A stretch of DNA of 49,910 bases from Rhodothermales bacterium (GTDB taxonomy: Bacteria; Bacteroidota; Rhodothermia; Rhodothermales; JAHQVL01). Numbering within the stretch: the first letter of the stretch is position 1; the number at the start of each line of letters is the position of its first letter. A model generated the notes under the pieces. The model had not been told where the DNA came from, searched no databases, and worked only from the letters and a program-made list of their open reading frames with translations. The position numbers were made by a program, and so were the translations under genes. Shown in pieces: positions 1-11,781 of the stretch. The stretch covers positions 1-49,910 of the forward strand of contig JAWXAX010000024.1 in the NCBI GenBank assembly GCA_034439735.1, read 5' to 3'.

Positions 1-18
1 AAGTCGCTTCGCTCGTTT

Positions 19-58
19 CCCGCCTTCGCGGGAGCCTGCCCCCGGCTTTGACCGGGGG
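19..58. repeat. Two small GC-rich hairpins of a dispersed CGTCATCC-type repeat
   Basis: Two perfect hairpins lie side by side: CCCGC/GCGGG (19-23, 28-32) and CCCCCGG/CCGGGGG (39-45, 52-58, loop CTTTGA), the latter followed by ATGACG. The inverse form of the second hairpin recurs at about 40173, and a related palindrome lies at 4418. This looks like a REP-like intergenic element. The remaining DNA up to position 152 shows no gene. Confidence 0.5.
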
Positions 59-152
59 ATGACGATGCCCTGGATTGTAGAAATCTCAACAGTTTGTGAG
101 CCCTTAACCTGAAACCACTCACGATAATCCGACAGGATTTACGTGAATGTAC

Positions 153-1238
153 TTAGTTTCCCCCCACCATCACCCGCCGGCCCGTCCGGGCGGACTCCCG
201 CGCGGCGTCTAGGATGCGGGTCACCATCAGGTTGTTTTCGAGCGAGGAGAGGTCGTGCGGCTCCAGCGTTAAGGTCCCCCGGACGACGGCGGCGAGGAGC
301 GACAGCGGGTCGCGCCGCGCCGGCGCCAGCTCGGTCAGGGCCATCTCCTCTGTCGTTTTTCCATCCTTCTGAAGGAGCGCCTGGCCAGCGTGGGGCGTCA
401 GCATCTGGCCCGTCTCGCCGTACACCTCCATGTCCTTCCGGTTCACCGGCAGCGGCCAGTTCCACGACGCCTGGATGACCCCGACGGTGCCGTCGTATTC
501 GACGAGGATGTTGGCCTCGTCGTCGACGCCGGCGTACACCGGGTTGTCGGTCTTAAACTGCTGTAGGGTCGCGAATACCGACTTCGGCGCCTCGCCGTTC
601 ATCAGCCAGGTGAGCAGATTCGCGCCGTAACAACCGAAGTCCGTCAACGCTCCACCGCCGTTCTGGACGGGGTCCACCAGCCAGTCGAGGAACTCGGGAT
701 CGACGCCCATCTCTTGCGGACCGCGGTGGCCGTCGTGGATGACGACCTTGCGGATCCGTCCGATTTCGCCGGCGTCGACCCGTTCCTTGATGGCGTTGTT
801 ACTCCGATACCACGTCGTCTCGTAGTTCACGAGTACCTCGATCCCTCCGGCCGCCGCCGCCCGCGCCATGGCTTCGGCATGCGCCATGTTGACGGCCAGC
901 GGTTTCTCCATCATCACATCGATCCCGTACTTCGCACACAGCTCAACCACGGCGAGGTGGTCGAACGTCGTCGTGAACACGGTCACCGCCTCCGGTTTGG
1001 TATCGACGAGCATCCGCTCCAGGTCCGTGTAGAAGAGGGCCGGGTCGATCGTGTACCGATCGGCGTATTTCCCATGGAGCGACGCATTCGCATCGTAGAC
1101 GCCCACGATGGCGATGTCGTCGCGGGTCCGGAATTCGTTCAAGAACCCGCCCACATGGCCGTGGACGAGCCCGACGATGCCGATACGCAACCGCTCGGCC
1201 GGCATGGCGAGGGCGAGTAGGAGAAGGATGCTGAGCAC
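153..1238 (-). CDS. Gfo/Idh/MocA family oxidoreductase, possibly exported
   Basis: This is a predicted NAD(P)-dependent sugar or inositol dehydrogenase-like protein of 361 aa. The N-terminal Rossmann region reads IGIVGLVHGHVGG (nucleotide-binding turn), and the family EKP motif is present as MMEKPLAVN. A C-terminal GFO/IDH alpha-beta domain follows, with the GGGALTDFGCYGANLLTW segment typical of the family. The chosen start is GTG at 1238, which adds a short hydrophobic leader (LSILLLLALA). An ATG at 1205 immediately before the Rossmann fold would give a cytoplasmic form instead. Exported members are common in Bacteroidota and Planctomycetes. It lies about 200 bp downstream of a TIM-barrel sugar isomerase on the same strand, a frequent pairing. 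Substrate unknown. Confidence 0.85.
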   Translation of the reverse strand: MLSILLLLALAMPAERLRIGIVGLVHGHVGGFLNEFRTRDDIAIVGVYDANASLHGKYADRYTIDPALFYTDLERMLVDTKPEAVTVFTTTFDHLAVVELCAKYGIDVMMEKPLAVNMAHAEAMARAAAAGGIEVLVNYETTWYRSNNAIKERVDAGEIGRIRKVVIHDGHRGPQEMGVDPEFLDWLVDPVQNGGGALTDFGCYGANLLTWLMNGEAPKSVFATLQQFKTDNPVYAGVDDEANILVEYDGTVGVIQASWNWPLPVNRKDMEVYGETGQMLTPHAGQALLQKDGKTTEEMALTELAPARRDPLSLLAAVVRGTLTLEPHDLSSLENNLMVTRILDAARESARTGRRVMVGGN

Positions 1239-1440
1239 AGGGGTTGGATTAGCGATTCGTGATTAGCGATTCGAGAATAGCGATGTATGGGAGGAAGGAC
1301 ATGGGAAATAGGAAATAGGAAGGGGGAAATGGGAATGGGGAAGCGAGGCGCGAATTAATGCACCCCCACCCTTCGACTCCCCCGGCTTCGCCGGTGTCGC
1401 TCAGGGCAGGCACTCCCACACCCCCATACTCCCACCCCTA

Positions 1441-2367
1441 TCACGCCCGCCCGAGCATGCCACGCATGATGTCCAGGTTGGCTTTGAGCGCCTCGAGGGG
1501 TGGGAAGGTCGCCTGTTCGTATTCGATGATGTAGAACTCGGTGCCGGCGACGCCCTGGTACAGCGGGATGATCTGGCTCCAGTCCAGCTCATCGGCGCCG
1601 AGGAACGCGTCCGGGTTGGCTTTCGAGAACGGCTTGACGTGGGTGGTGATCGTGCGGCCGGCGTTGCGCTTCATGAGCTCGATCACATCGACGCCTTCGA
1701 CATGCGAGGCGTTGCCGGTATCCATCTGGAGGATAACGTCGCTGTCCGTGTTGTCGGCGAAGATATTCCAGGCGTATTCGCCCTCGAGCCGGTTAAAAAT
1801 TTCGGCGTGGTTGTGGAAGCCGGTGCGCAGGCCGTGCGGGCGAAGGTTGGCGGCGATGGCGTTGTACCGGTCGCAGGTGCGCAGCAGGGCGTCCTTGCTG
1901 GCGTAGGCATCCTCGTTCATCGAGCGCACGATGAGGTTGCGGTTGCCGAGCGCGAGGTTGAAGTCGACCGTCTTCTGGAGTTCGTCGCCTTCCATGGTTT
2001 CGATGTAGATGTGCGTTCCGCACGCCTGGAGGCCGTTGTCGTCCAGCAGTTTACGCCATTCCTGGGCCGAGAGGCCGTGGTAGTCGGCGAATTCGACGGC
2101 CTCGTATCCCAGGCCGGCGACCGCCGCGATGGTGCCCGGCACGTCCTTGTCCAGCAGTTCGCGGACGCAGTAGAGCTGGGTGCCGATCGGGATCACGCGC
2201 GTTTCGCCGAAGACCTGCCCGGCGGCCGTGACAGCCGGCGTGGCCGGCGGGGTGGCGGTTTCACCCTGGCATCCGGCCAGACCTGGCAGCGAAAACGCGG
2301 CGAGTGTGCCGCCCGTGTACGTAAGAAAACGCCGGCGCGTAAAGGCGTTATTGAACCGTTTATCCAT
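1441..2367 (-). CDS. TAT-exported sugar phosphate isomerase/epimerase-like TIM-barrel lipoprotein
   Basis: 308 aa from ATG 2367. The longer frame upstream lacks family character. The N-terminus has a twin-arginine stretch (TRRRFLTYTGG), a hydrophobic segment and a lipobox-like LAGC, so export through Tat and lipid anchoring are predicted. The remainder is a xylose isomerase-like/AP-endonuclease-2 TIM barrel (PF01261 type). Probable metal ligands are seen in VEFADYHG, GFHNHAEIF, ILQMDTGNASHVEG and HVKPFSK, and the C-terminus reads YIIEYEQA. Members act as isomerases or epimerases of sugars or inositols, but the substrate cannot be told here. It shares its strand with the Gfo/Idh/MocA gene downstream and may function with it. 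Confidence 0.85.
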   Translation of the reverse strand: MDKRFNNAFTRRRFLTYTGGTLAAFSLPGLAGCQGETATPPATPAVTAAGQVFGETRVIPIGTQLYCVRELLDKDVPGTIAAVAGLGYEAVEFADYHGLSAQEWRKLLDDNGLQACGTHIYIETMEGDELQKTVDFNLALGNRNLIVRSMNEDAYASKDALLRTCDRYNAIAANLRPHGLRTGFHNHAEIFNRLEGEYAWNIFADNTDSDVILQMDTGNASHVEGVDVIELMKRNAGRTITTHVKPFSKANPDAFLGADELDWSQIIPLYQGVAGTEFYIIEYEQATFPPLEALKANLDIMRGMLGRA

Positions 2368-2490
2368 GACAAAAGCCTCGTAGGGGATTGGGAGAGAAGG
2401 GGTGGGTGATCGAATATAGCGAAAAGGGAGCGGACTGGCGCAACAGGCCGGCAATCCCAGTGACCGGCGATCCCATTGATACGCATCGTA

Positions 2491-2513
2491 GAGACGCTCC
2501 TATGGAGCGTCTC
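2491..2513. repeat. Perfect GAGACGCTCC palindrome
   Basis: GAGACGCTCC-TAT-GGAGCGTCTC forms a 10-bp perfect stem with a 3-nt loop between thiE and the TIM-barrel gene. A palindrome with the same GAGAC...GTCTC ends but a different centre lies at 46473-46494. No T-run follows, so it is read as a dispersed palindrome rather than a terminator. Confidence 0.5.
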
Positions 2514-2529
2514 CCTTCGATGATGCCGA

Positions 2530-3165
2530 TCAAGCGTGTCCGACAACCGCGTCAATCGCATCCCTGAACCGCCGCGCCGCCTCGGTGGGATCGGCTGCGT
2601 TGGTGACGGCGGTCATCACCGCCACCCCGTGCGCGCCGGCCTGGAGCACCTCCGCCACCCGCTCGACGGTTATGCCGGCGATGGCGATGACGGGGATCGC
2701 TACGTGGGCGCAGACCTCCGCTAGGCCGTCCAGTCCCCGGAGCACGGCGGGGTTGGCCTTCGATCGGGTGGGATACACCGGCCCGAAACCGATGTAGTCC
2801 GCCCCGGCGGCCTCGGCAGCCAGGGCCTGTGCGGTGGTGTTGGCCGTCGCCCCGATCACCGCCCGGTCGCCCAGGATGCGGCGGACGATGGCGACGGGAA
2901 GATCCTCCTGCCCTACATGTACGCCGGCCGCCCCGACGGCCAGGAAAAGCTCGATGTGGTCGTCGATGAGGAGCGAGACGCCGGCTTCGGCGCACACGGC
3001 CGCCGTGCGCTGGGCGCTGTATAACTTGTGGCGGATATTACCCTGCTTTTGCCGGAATTGGATGGTGTCGGCTCCGCCGGCGATCGCGCGTTGCGCCAGC
3101 TCTTCATGCGGGTAACGCTGCTGGAAAAAGTAGTCGGTGAGGACGTGTAATCGGCCAATGCTCAT
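2530..3165 (-). CDS. thiE: Thiamine phosphate synthase
   Basis: ThiE joins HMP-PP and thiazole phosphate to make thiamine phosphate in the cytoplasm. 211 aa, the usual length. The TIM-barrel signatures are all present: TIQFRQK near residue 38, LLIDDHIELFLAVGAAGVHVGQEDLP (HVGQ.DLP is the diphosphate/Mg site), IGATANT, ADYIGFGPVYPTRSK and the phosphate-binding VIAIAGI near the C-terminus. It stands apart from other thiamine genes in this window. I looked upstream (3166-3325) for the CTGAGA core of a TPP riboswitch and did not see one. Confidence 0.93.
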   Translation of the reverse strand: MSIGRLHVLTDYFFQQRYPHEELAQRAIAGGADTIQFRQKQGNIRHKLYSAQRTAAVCAEAGVSLLIDDHIELFLAVGAAGVHVGQEDLPVAIVRRILGDRAVIGATANTTAQALAAEAAGADYIGFGPVYPTRSKANPAVLRGLDGLAEVCAHVAIPVIAIAGITVERVAEVLQAGAHGVAVMTAVTNAADPTEAARRFRDAIDAVVGHA

Positions 3166-3325
3166 GGACGGGTTTTGCTATAATCGGACGCAATCGCCAT
3201 ATTCCCGGAGATGTTCGCTCGGAGCGGGGCAGGGGATCCGGAATGGCCCAGGATACTCGATTCACCGGCAACGCGCAACGAGAACCGGGTAAACAGACTT
3301 TTACCAATCCATCTTCCCATCTTCC

Positions 3326-4399
3326 ATGACTACACGTGCTTCGCGCTCCCGCCGAGAGTTTTTGAAGGCCAGCGGCATGGCCGGCCTCGCCGCCTCTGTT
3401 CTGCCCGTCTCCGCAGACGCCTTCGCCGCGGGCAACGGCTTCACCCCGGCCGCCGGCCCGGTGGTTATCGCCAGCGGGAACGGCATGAACTGCGTCGCCG
3501 AGGCGCTGCGACGGATTGATTCTGGCGCGGATGCGGTCGATGCCATCGTCGCTGGCGTCAACCTGGTCGAGGAGGACCCAAACGATACGTCGGTGGGCTA
3601 CGGGGGGCTGCCGAATGAAGATGGGGTGGTCCAGCTGGACTCCGCCGTGATGCACGGCCCCACGTGCCGCGCCGGCGGCGTCGCGGCGCTCGAAGGGATC
3701 AAGTACCCGTCGAAGGTGGCGCTACAGGTGCTGCGCCGGACAGATCACGTGTTGCTGGTCGGCGAAGGCGCCCAGCGCTTCGCGAAGATGCACGGCTTCC
3801 CCATCGAAAACCTCCTCACCGAGGAAGCGCGGCTCGAATGGGTGAAGTGGAAGGAGTCGCTGTCGACGCAGGACGACTATCTGCCGCCCCACAACCCGGA
3901 AGACAAAGACATCGGGATGCGGTGGGACTCCTTCAAACAGACGTGGGGGACGATCCACTGCTCGGCCATCGACCTCGCCGGCAACCTCAGCAGCGTGACC
4001 ACCACGAGCGGGTTATCTTACAAAATCCCGGGCCGCGTGGGGGATTCGCCGATCATCGGCGCCGGCCTCTACTGCGACAATAGCGTCGGCGCCGCCGGAT
4101 CGACCGGCCGCGGCGAAGCCAACCTCGAAAACCTGGCGAGCTTCCTCATCGTCGAGCGCATGCGCGCCGGCGACAGCCCGCAGGACGCCTGCCTCTACGC
4201 CTGTAAACGCATCGCCGACAACACCCGCCTCGCCCGGCTACACGACGCCAACGGCCGGCCGAACTTCAATGTGAACTTCTACGCGGTCAACAAAGCCGGA
4301 GTATTCGGCGGCGCGGAGATCCACAAAGGCGGCGGGACGATGGCCGTCGCCGACCGCAGTGGGGCGCGGCAGGTTGAGCTCGCGTATTTGTATTCGTGA
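3326..4399 (+). CDS. Exported N(4)-(beta-N-acetylglucosaminyl)-L-asparaginase / isoaspartyl peptidase family (Ntn hydrolase)
   Basis: 357 aa with a TAT leader (SRREFLKASGMAGLAASVLP) ending near residue 30. The mature part is a family-2 asparaginase/glycosylasparaginase, which cleaves itself to expose a catalytic threonine. The nucleophile is most likely T209 in WGTIHCSAID. The hallmark beta-subunit motif KIPGRVGDSPIIGAGLYCDN and the GAAGSTGRGE loop follow. This RVGDSPI.GAG pattern favours glycosylasparaginase (removal of Asn from N-glycan stubs) over plant-type asparaginase. Periplasmic location is inferred from the leader. It is monocistronic and ends at the bidirectional terminator shared with metY. 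Confidence 0.9.
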   Translation: MTTRASRSRREFLKASGMAGLAASVLPVSADAFAAGNGFTPAAGPVVIASGNGMNCVAEALRRIDSGADAVDAIVAGVNLVEEDPNDTSVGYGGLPNEDGVVQLDSAVMHGPTCRAGGVAALEGIKYPSKVALQVLRRTDHVLLVGEGAQRFAKMHGFPIENLLTEEARLEWVKWKESLSTQDDYLPPHNPEDKDIGMRWDSFKQTWGTIHCSAIDLAGNLSSVTTTSGLSYKIPGRVGDSPIIGAGLYCDNSVGAAGSTGRGEANLENLASFLIVERMRAGDSPQDACLYACKRIADNTRLARLHDANGRPNFNVNFYAVNKAGVFGGAEIHKGGGTMAVADRSGARQVELAYLYS

Positions 4400-4417
4400 T
4401 GCTTTAGCCAAAAATAT

Positions 4418-4449
4418 ACGTCATCCTGGGCCCCGACCCAGGATGACGT
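4418..4449. terminator. Bidirectional intrinsic terminator between asparaginase and metY
   Basis: A perfect 13-bp stem (ACGTCATCCTGGG / CCCAGGATGACGT) with a 6-nt loop sits between two convergent genes. A T-rich tract follows (TGTGCTTTTTG), and an A-rich one precedes it (CCAAAAATA), so it could work in both directions. Its CGTCATCC ends match the dispersed repeat seen at 52-64 and 40173. Confidence 0.75.
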
Positions 4450-4487
4450 TGTGCTTTTTGTAGGCTATACGCCAGTGCGAAACGCGT

Positions 4488-7602
<3,115 letters not shown>

Positions 7603-7706
7603 TGGATGTGATATTTCGCTGGAAAGGCGTGGATAATATGACGCGCGCGGCCTTAGGTTCTGCGAACCTGCAACCTTCCAACTTGCCACCCTGCAACCAT
7701 CCCTCC

Positions 7707-9026
7707 ATGCACGAGCAGATCGTTACAGACGCGCGCGCCATCTACCGGGCCGCCGTCCGCGCCGTCCAGGCGGATGCGCTGATGAGCCGGCTCGACTGGC
7801 CGGCGCTCATCGGGCACTCGCCGGAGGCCTATGGCCGTGTCGTGGTCGTCGGCATGGGCAAAGCGGCCATGACAATGGCTGCGGTGACGGAGGCGCAGTT
7901 CGGCGACCGTATCGCGGAAGGGGTGGTGGTGGTGCCCCACGGGTATGCCGATTCGTTGCCCTATCCCTTCCGTCCCCCGCGTCGCATCGAGACACTCGAA
8001 GCCGGCCACCCGGTGCCCGATGAGGCCAGCGTCGATGCCGCACACGCGATCCTCGATCATGCGGAGCGCTGCGGAGAAGGAGACCTACTGCTGGTGCTGA
8101 TCTCGGGTGGGGGCACGGCGCTCACGACGGCCTTCGCGGGTTCGATTTTACCTGAAGAAGGCCGGCTTGCCGTCCGACTGCTGCTGGGAAGCGGGGCGGA
8201 CATCACGGCGATGAACACGGTCCGCAAACATCTCTCGATTCTCGGCGGAGGCCGGCTCGCCCGCGCCGCCGCACCAGCGCACGTCCTGGCCCTGGCGATC
8301 TCCGACGTCCCGGGCGACGACCTCTCGGTCGTTGCGAGCGGGCCGACCGTGCCTGATGCCTCGACCTTCGCCGACGCCATCGCGGTGCTGGAACGAAACG
8401 ATCTGTGGGAACACATCGGTCCCTCGGTCCGCAGCCACCTCGAGCGCGGACTGCGGGGGGAAGAGGCTGAAACCGCCGGTCCGGACGAGCCCGCGTTTGA
8501 ACGAACGCGTACCCATCTGATCGGTCGAAACCAGGATGCGCTGGCCGCCGCCCGGGCTGAGGCCGAGGCGCGGGGGTATAACACGTCCATCGTCGAGGAG
8601 CCGGTGGTGGGCGAAGCGCGCGAAGCCGGCGAACGACTCGTCCGCGATCTCGACCGCCTCGCCGACGAGCGTCCGGCGTGTGTGATCTGGGGAGGGGAGA
8701 CGACGGTGAAGGTCATCGGTCGCGGCCGGGGCGGGCGCAACCAGGAAATGGCGCTCGGGGCCTCGCTGGCGCTGGAAGGACGGAAACAGCCTGCGCTGCT
8801 CCTCTGTGCCGGGACGGATGGGGTGGATGGACCCACCGACGCCGCCGGCGCGTGGGTCACATCCTACACCGCCGAGGCAGCCCGCCATCACCGCATGGAT
8901 CCGGCGGCCTACCTCGATAACAACGACGCCTACTCATTTTTTGAGCGCATGAACGCCCTCATCCAGCCGGGCCCCACCCACACCAACGTGATGGATGTGG
9001 CGATTGCGTTGGTGCCGGCGGAGTAA
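7707..9026 (+). CDS. Glycerate 2-kinase (DUF4147/MOFRL family)
   Basis: 439 aa from ATG 7707 (MHEQIVTDARAIYRAAVRAV). The frame runs further upstream but reads as intergenic filler. The N-terminal glycerate-kinase domain carries VVGMGKAAMTMA, EAGHPVPDEAS, LISGGGTALTT, MNTVRKHLSILGGGRLA, ISDVPGDDLSVVASGPTVPD and RNQDALAAA. The C-terminal MOFRL domain has WGGETTVKV, GRGGRNQEMALGASLALEG and the catalytic-region motif CAGTDGVDGPTDAAGAWV. It phosphorylates D-glycerate at C2 in the serine/glyoxylate routes; older databases call the family hydroxypyruvate reductase. Its stop is 4 bp from the convergent DUF5060 gene. Confidence 0.92.
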   Translation: MHEQIVTDARAIYRAAVRAVQADALMSRLDWPALIGHSPEAYGRVVVVGMGKAAMTMAAVTEAQFGDRIAEGVVVVPHGYADSLPYPFRPPRRIETLEAGHPVPDEASVDAAHAILDHAERCGEGDLLLVLISGGGTALTTAFAGSILPEEGRLAVRLLLGSGADITAMNTVRKHLSILGGGRLARAAAPAHVLALAISDVPGDDLSVVASGPTVPDASTFADAIAVLERNDLWEHIGPSVRSHLERGLRGEEAETAGPDEPAFERTRTHLIGRNQDALAAARAEAEARGYNTSIVEEPVVGEAREAGERLVRDLDRLADERPACVIWGGETTVKVIGRGRGGRNQEMALGASLALEGRKQPALLLCAGTDGVDGPTDAAGAWVTSYTAEAARHHRMDPAAYLDNNDAYSFFERMNALIQPGPTHTNVMDVAIALVPAE

Positions 9027-9030
9027 TTGA

Positions 9031-11745
9031 TTAGCGCACAAGCGTCATGCGCATCGTCTTGCTAAAAGAGCCGGCCTCGATGCGGTACAGGTACACCCCG
9101 CTCGGGAGCGTCGTCGCGTCGAACACGACCTCGTGCGCGCCAGCAGGCTGCGGTCCATCCATCAGGACGGCCACCGAACGGCCCGTCAGGTCAAACACCT
9201 CGAGCCGCACCACACTGGCTTCAGGCAGGGCGTAGCGGATGACCGTAGAGGGGTTAAACGGGTTCGGGTAGTTGGCTTCGAGCGAGAAGGCGTCGGGAAG
9301 CGCCGGCGCGTCACCGCTCGTGATACGCAACGGCGTAAGTTCATCGACCGCGATGGTGGCGTCGAGCACGGGAAGTCCGGGGGCCAGAGCCTCAAACTGG
9401 AGGAAGAGAACCTCGCCGTCGAGCACAGCCGGCAAGCCGGCCGCGGCGATCGTCAGCCGACCGTCCTGATCGTTCTGGACGACATTCCATCCACTGTCCG
9501 TCGCACGTACGCCGGTAAACCGCAGGCTCGATCCGTCATAGTGCATATCGAGCGAGATGGACGCAACAGGCGCTCCGCCCACATCGAGCAGGAGGGGGAT
9601 GGAATACTCGACGCCAGGTCCACGAACCGGCGCTCCGAAGGCGACGGACGCGAGGGCGTTCGAACTACCCGTTTTACCCGCCGCGCAGCCGACTTCAACC
9701 GGGAAGCAGTTTCGCATGCCGGAGACAAACTGAAGGACCAGCGACGCGTCGAACGCCGTGATCTCGCTATTGCCCGATGCATCGGCCAGCGGGAGCGCGG
9801 CCGTCGGAAGCCCTATCAGGCTGATGGCGTGCTGCAAGATCAGGCTGGCGTCCATGGCCGAAATCGTACCGTCCAGCGAGGCATCACCGATGAGGCCGTC
9901 CGGCGGCGGAGCTTCCGTGGATACAAGCGCCACCCAGTCCTTGGTCGTTTCCGACGGCGGCTGACCGATCGACGGGTTGCCCGGGCCGTTCACTGACGTC
10001 ACCGTCCCGTTCTGCAGGGTGCCGCCGGCGCGCGGATTGTACCACTTCACCGTGTACGAGGCCGATGCGCCGGTCAGGGTGAGGTTGGTCGTGCCTCCCG
10101 CCTTCAGATAGACGGCATAGGTCTGGCCGGCCCTGGCGTACACGTACGCATTCGCGTTCGAGGCGAGGCCGTCGTTGGACACCATCTCCGTGTAGGGTAG
10201 GTACGTCTGGAAAAAGGTGAGGGCATGGCGGGTGAAATTCCACACGTTGTCGCGGGTTTTCCAGGTTTCCGCGTTCAGATCGTTGTTGTCGTGTTCGAAG
10301 CCGAAGTACCACTCGACCCCGCCGCCGCCCGCCATGAGATTGCCCCAGAGCACTTCGGCGCGGATGAAATCGTGGTTATTGCCGGCGCCATCCGGCGTCG
10401 CGCCATCCTGCCACGGGCCGGACTCGTCCATCGTGACGTACCATGGCCGGCCGGCGTTCACGGAGTTATTCACCCATTCGAGGGTGACCTCATGGGTATT
10501 CTCCGCTTTGCCGGCTTGTAGCGAGGCGCCGTCCACATTGAGGTCGCCCAGCAGCGGGCCATACACGTCGTCGTATTCGCCGGGGAAGGTGTGGATGACG
10601 ACGGGGTGATCGTAAGGGTCCAGCGCCGCGAAATACGCGGCGAACTCCTTGCGCTGAGCGGTCGTGTTGTCGTTGTTCTCCTCGCCCAGATTCCAGGTGA
10701 CGGCGTGATGGTAGCCGAAGCGGGCGACGAGTTCGCGGAAATAGAGCTTGCGGTGCCGGCCGAGCGCGCCGCCATTGAGCAACAGCTCGTTTTCCGTTTC
10801 CTGGGTCACCACGTGGAGCATGATGCCCTTTTTGTCCATGTGCTGGAAGACAATATCCCACTGGGCGAGTTTCGACACGTCGTACCGGTCGCGTGTGCCG
10901 GGAGCCGTCCATGGCCACACATCGTCGCCATCTCCTTCCACGTTCATCGTGAGGAAATAGACCGAGTTCATCCCCTTGCTCGCGAGGTAGTTCACGGCTC
11001 CGATGAGGCCCTTGCCCTTACCGCTTTTCCAGGTCGGGTCGCCGGTCTGCCAATCAACGATGTGGTCGGTATAGGACTTGATGAAGTTGGTGCCGGCGTT
11101 GTTAAACGTCTGGTCGAAGTCCTCGTAGGCAAGCAGATTTTCCGGGCTGTCGGCGCCGCCCTTGATGAAATATTCGCCGTTATCATATTGCAGGTAACGC
11201 TCTCCCACGAAGCGGAGCTTACCCTTCCCGCGGTGGTCCGCCCCCGTTTTGTCCGTTTCACCTATCGTGAACGACCCAAAGATGTCGTCGTACGCGGCGA
11301 CGGCCGTGCCGGCGGTGGGGGAGGTGTCGATGGCTACATCCGTCCCTGAACGGAAGGCGGTGCGGAAGGTCCAGGTGCCGGTTCTAGGAGGAATGAAATG
11401 GGCGCGCCACTTATTTCCACTCGTCGCGCCAGACTCAGCGGCGTTGCCGTCTGCCGCGAAGTAGCCGGGCACGGTGATGCTGAGTTCGGCCTGAGAGAAA
11501 ACAACCTCGAACCGGTAGTCCATAAACGGGTTGGGCGTGCCACCCTCGGCGGCCGTGGGCCCGTCTAACGTGATGGTGATCGGGTGGTATCGCTTTAATT
11601 CTCCTGTTACCACGGCAGCCATCTGGCCGGCCGTGGTAACCGGCTCCCTTGCATGGGCTGCGTGATTGAAAGAGGGTGGCAGCGCTGCGTAGAAGAGAGC
11701 GAGACCCAGGAAAGCGGCAAAAAAACGCGGTCTATCTATTCTCAT
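9031..11745 (-). CDS. Secreted DUF5060 glycoside-hydrolase-like protein with dockerin-like, cohesin-like and C-terminal sorting modules
   Basis: 904 aa from ATG 11745 with a signal peptide. Order of parts: DUF5060 Ig-like domain (about 45-150); a TIM-barrel of the DUF4038/apiosidase-like type (about 170-520), with likely acid/base Glu in WNLGEENND and a candidate nucleophile in MDESGPW; a C-terminal beta domain (putative collagen-binding type, to about 630); a two-repeat dockerin-like stretch (DASLDGTISAMDASLILQ and DASGNSEITAFDASLVLQ); a cohesin-like domain; and a sorting module with ANYPNPFNPST and LPSGVYLYRIEAG. It probably acts on plant or algal polysaccharide outside the cell. Apiosidase is one candidate activity, not proven. 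Dockerin-like and cohesin-like parts on one chain are noteworthy. Confidence 0.82.
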   Translation of the reverse strand: MRIDRPRFFAAFLGLALFYAALPPSFNHAAHAREPVTTAGQMAAVVTGELKRYHPITITLDGPTAAEGGTPNPFMDYRFEVVFSQAELSITVPGYFAADGNAAESGATSGNKWRAHFIPPRTGTWTFRTAFRSGTDVAIDTSPTAGTAVAAYDDIFGSFTIGETDKTGADHRGKGKLRFVGERYLQYDNGEYFIKGGADSPENLLAYEDFDQTFNNAGTNFIKSYTDHIVDWQTGDPTWKSGKGKGLIGAVNYLASKGMNSVYFLTMNVEGDGDDVWPWTAPGTRDRYDVSKLAQWDIVFQHMDKKGIMLHVVTQETENELLLNGGALGRHRKLYFRELVARFGYHHAVTWNLGEENNDNTTAQRKEFAAYFAALDPYDHPVVIHTFPGEYDDVYGPLLGDLNVDGASLQAGKAENTHEVTLEWVNNSVNAGRPWYVTMDESGPWQDGATPDGAGNNHDFIRAEVLWGNLMAGGGGVEWYFGFEHDNNDLNAETWKTRDNVWNFTRHALTFFQTYLPYTEMVSNDGLASNANAYVYARAGQTYAVYLKAGGTTNLTLTGASASYTVKWYNPRAGGTLQNGTVTSVNGPGNPSIGQPPSETTKDWVALVSTEAPPPDGLIGDASLDGTISAMDASLILQHAISLIGLPTAALPLADASGNSEITAFDASLVLQFVSGMRNCFPVEVGCAAGKTGSSNALASVAFGAPVRGPGVEYSIPLLLDVGGAPVASISLDMHYDGSSLRFTGVRATDSGWNVVQNDQDGRLTIAAAGLPAVLDGEVLFLQFEALAPGLPVLDATIAVDELTPLRITSGDAPALPDAFSLEANYPNPFNPSTVIRYALPEASVVRLEVFDLTGRSVAVLMDGPQPAGAHEVVFDATTLPSGVYLYRIEAGSFSKTMRMTLVR

Positions 11746-11781
11746 GAACAAGATGGGATGTCCTTGGCGTAGGGGGGACAA

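Noticed and set aside
3166-3325. TPP riboswitch upstream of thiE
   Set aside because: The CTGAGA and other conserved cores of the THI element were not found on the minus strand.
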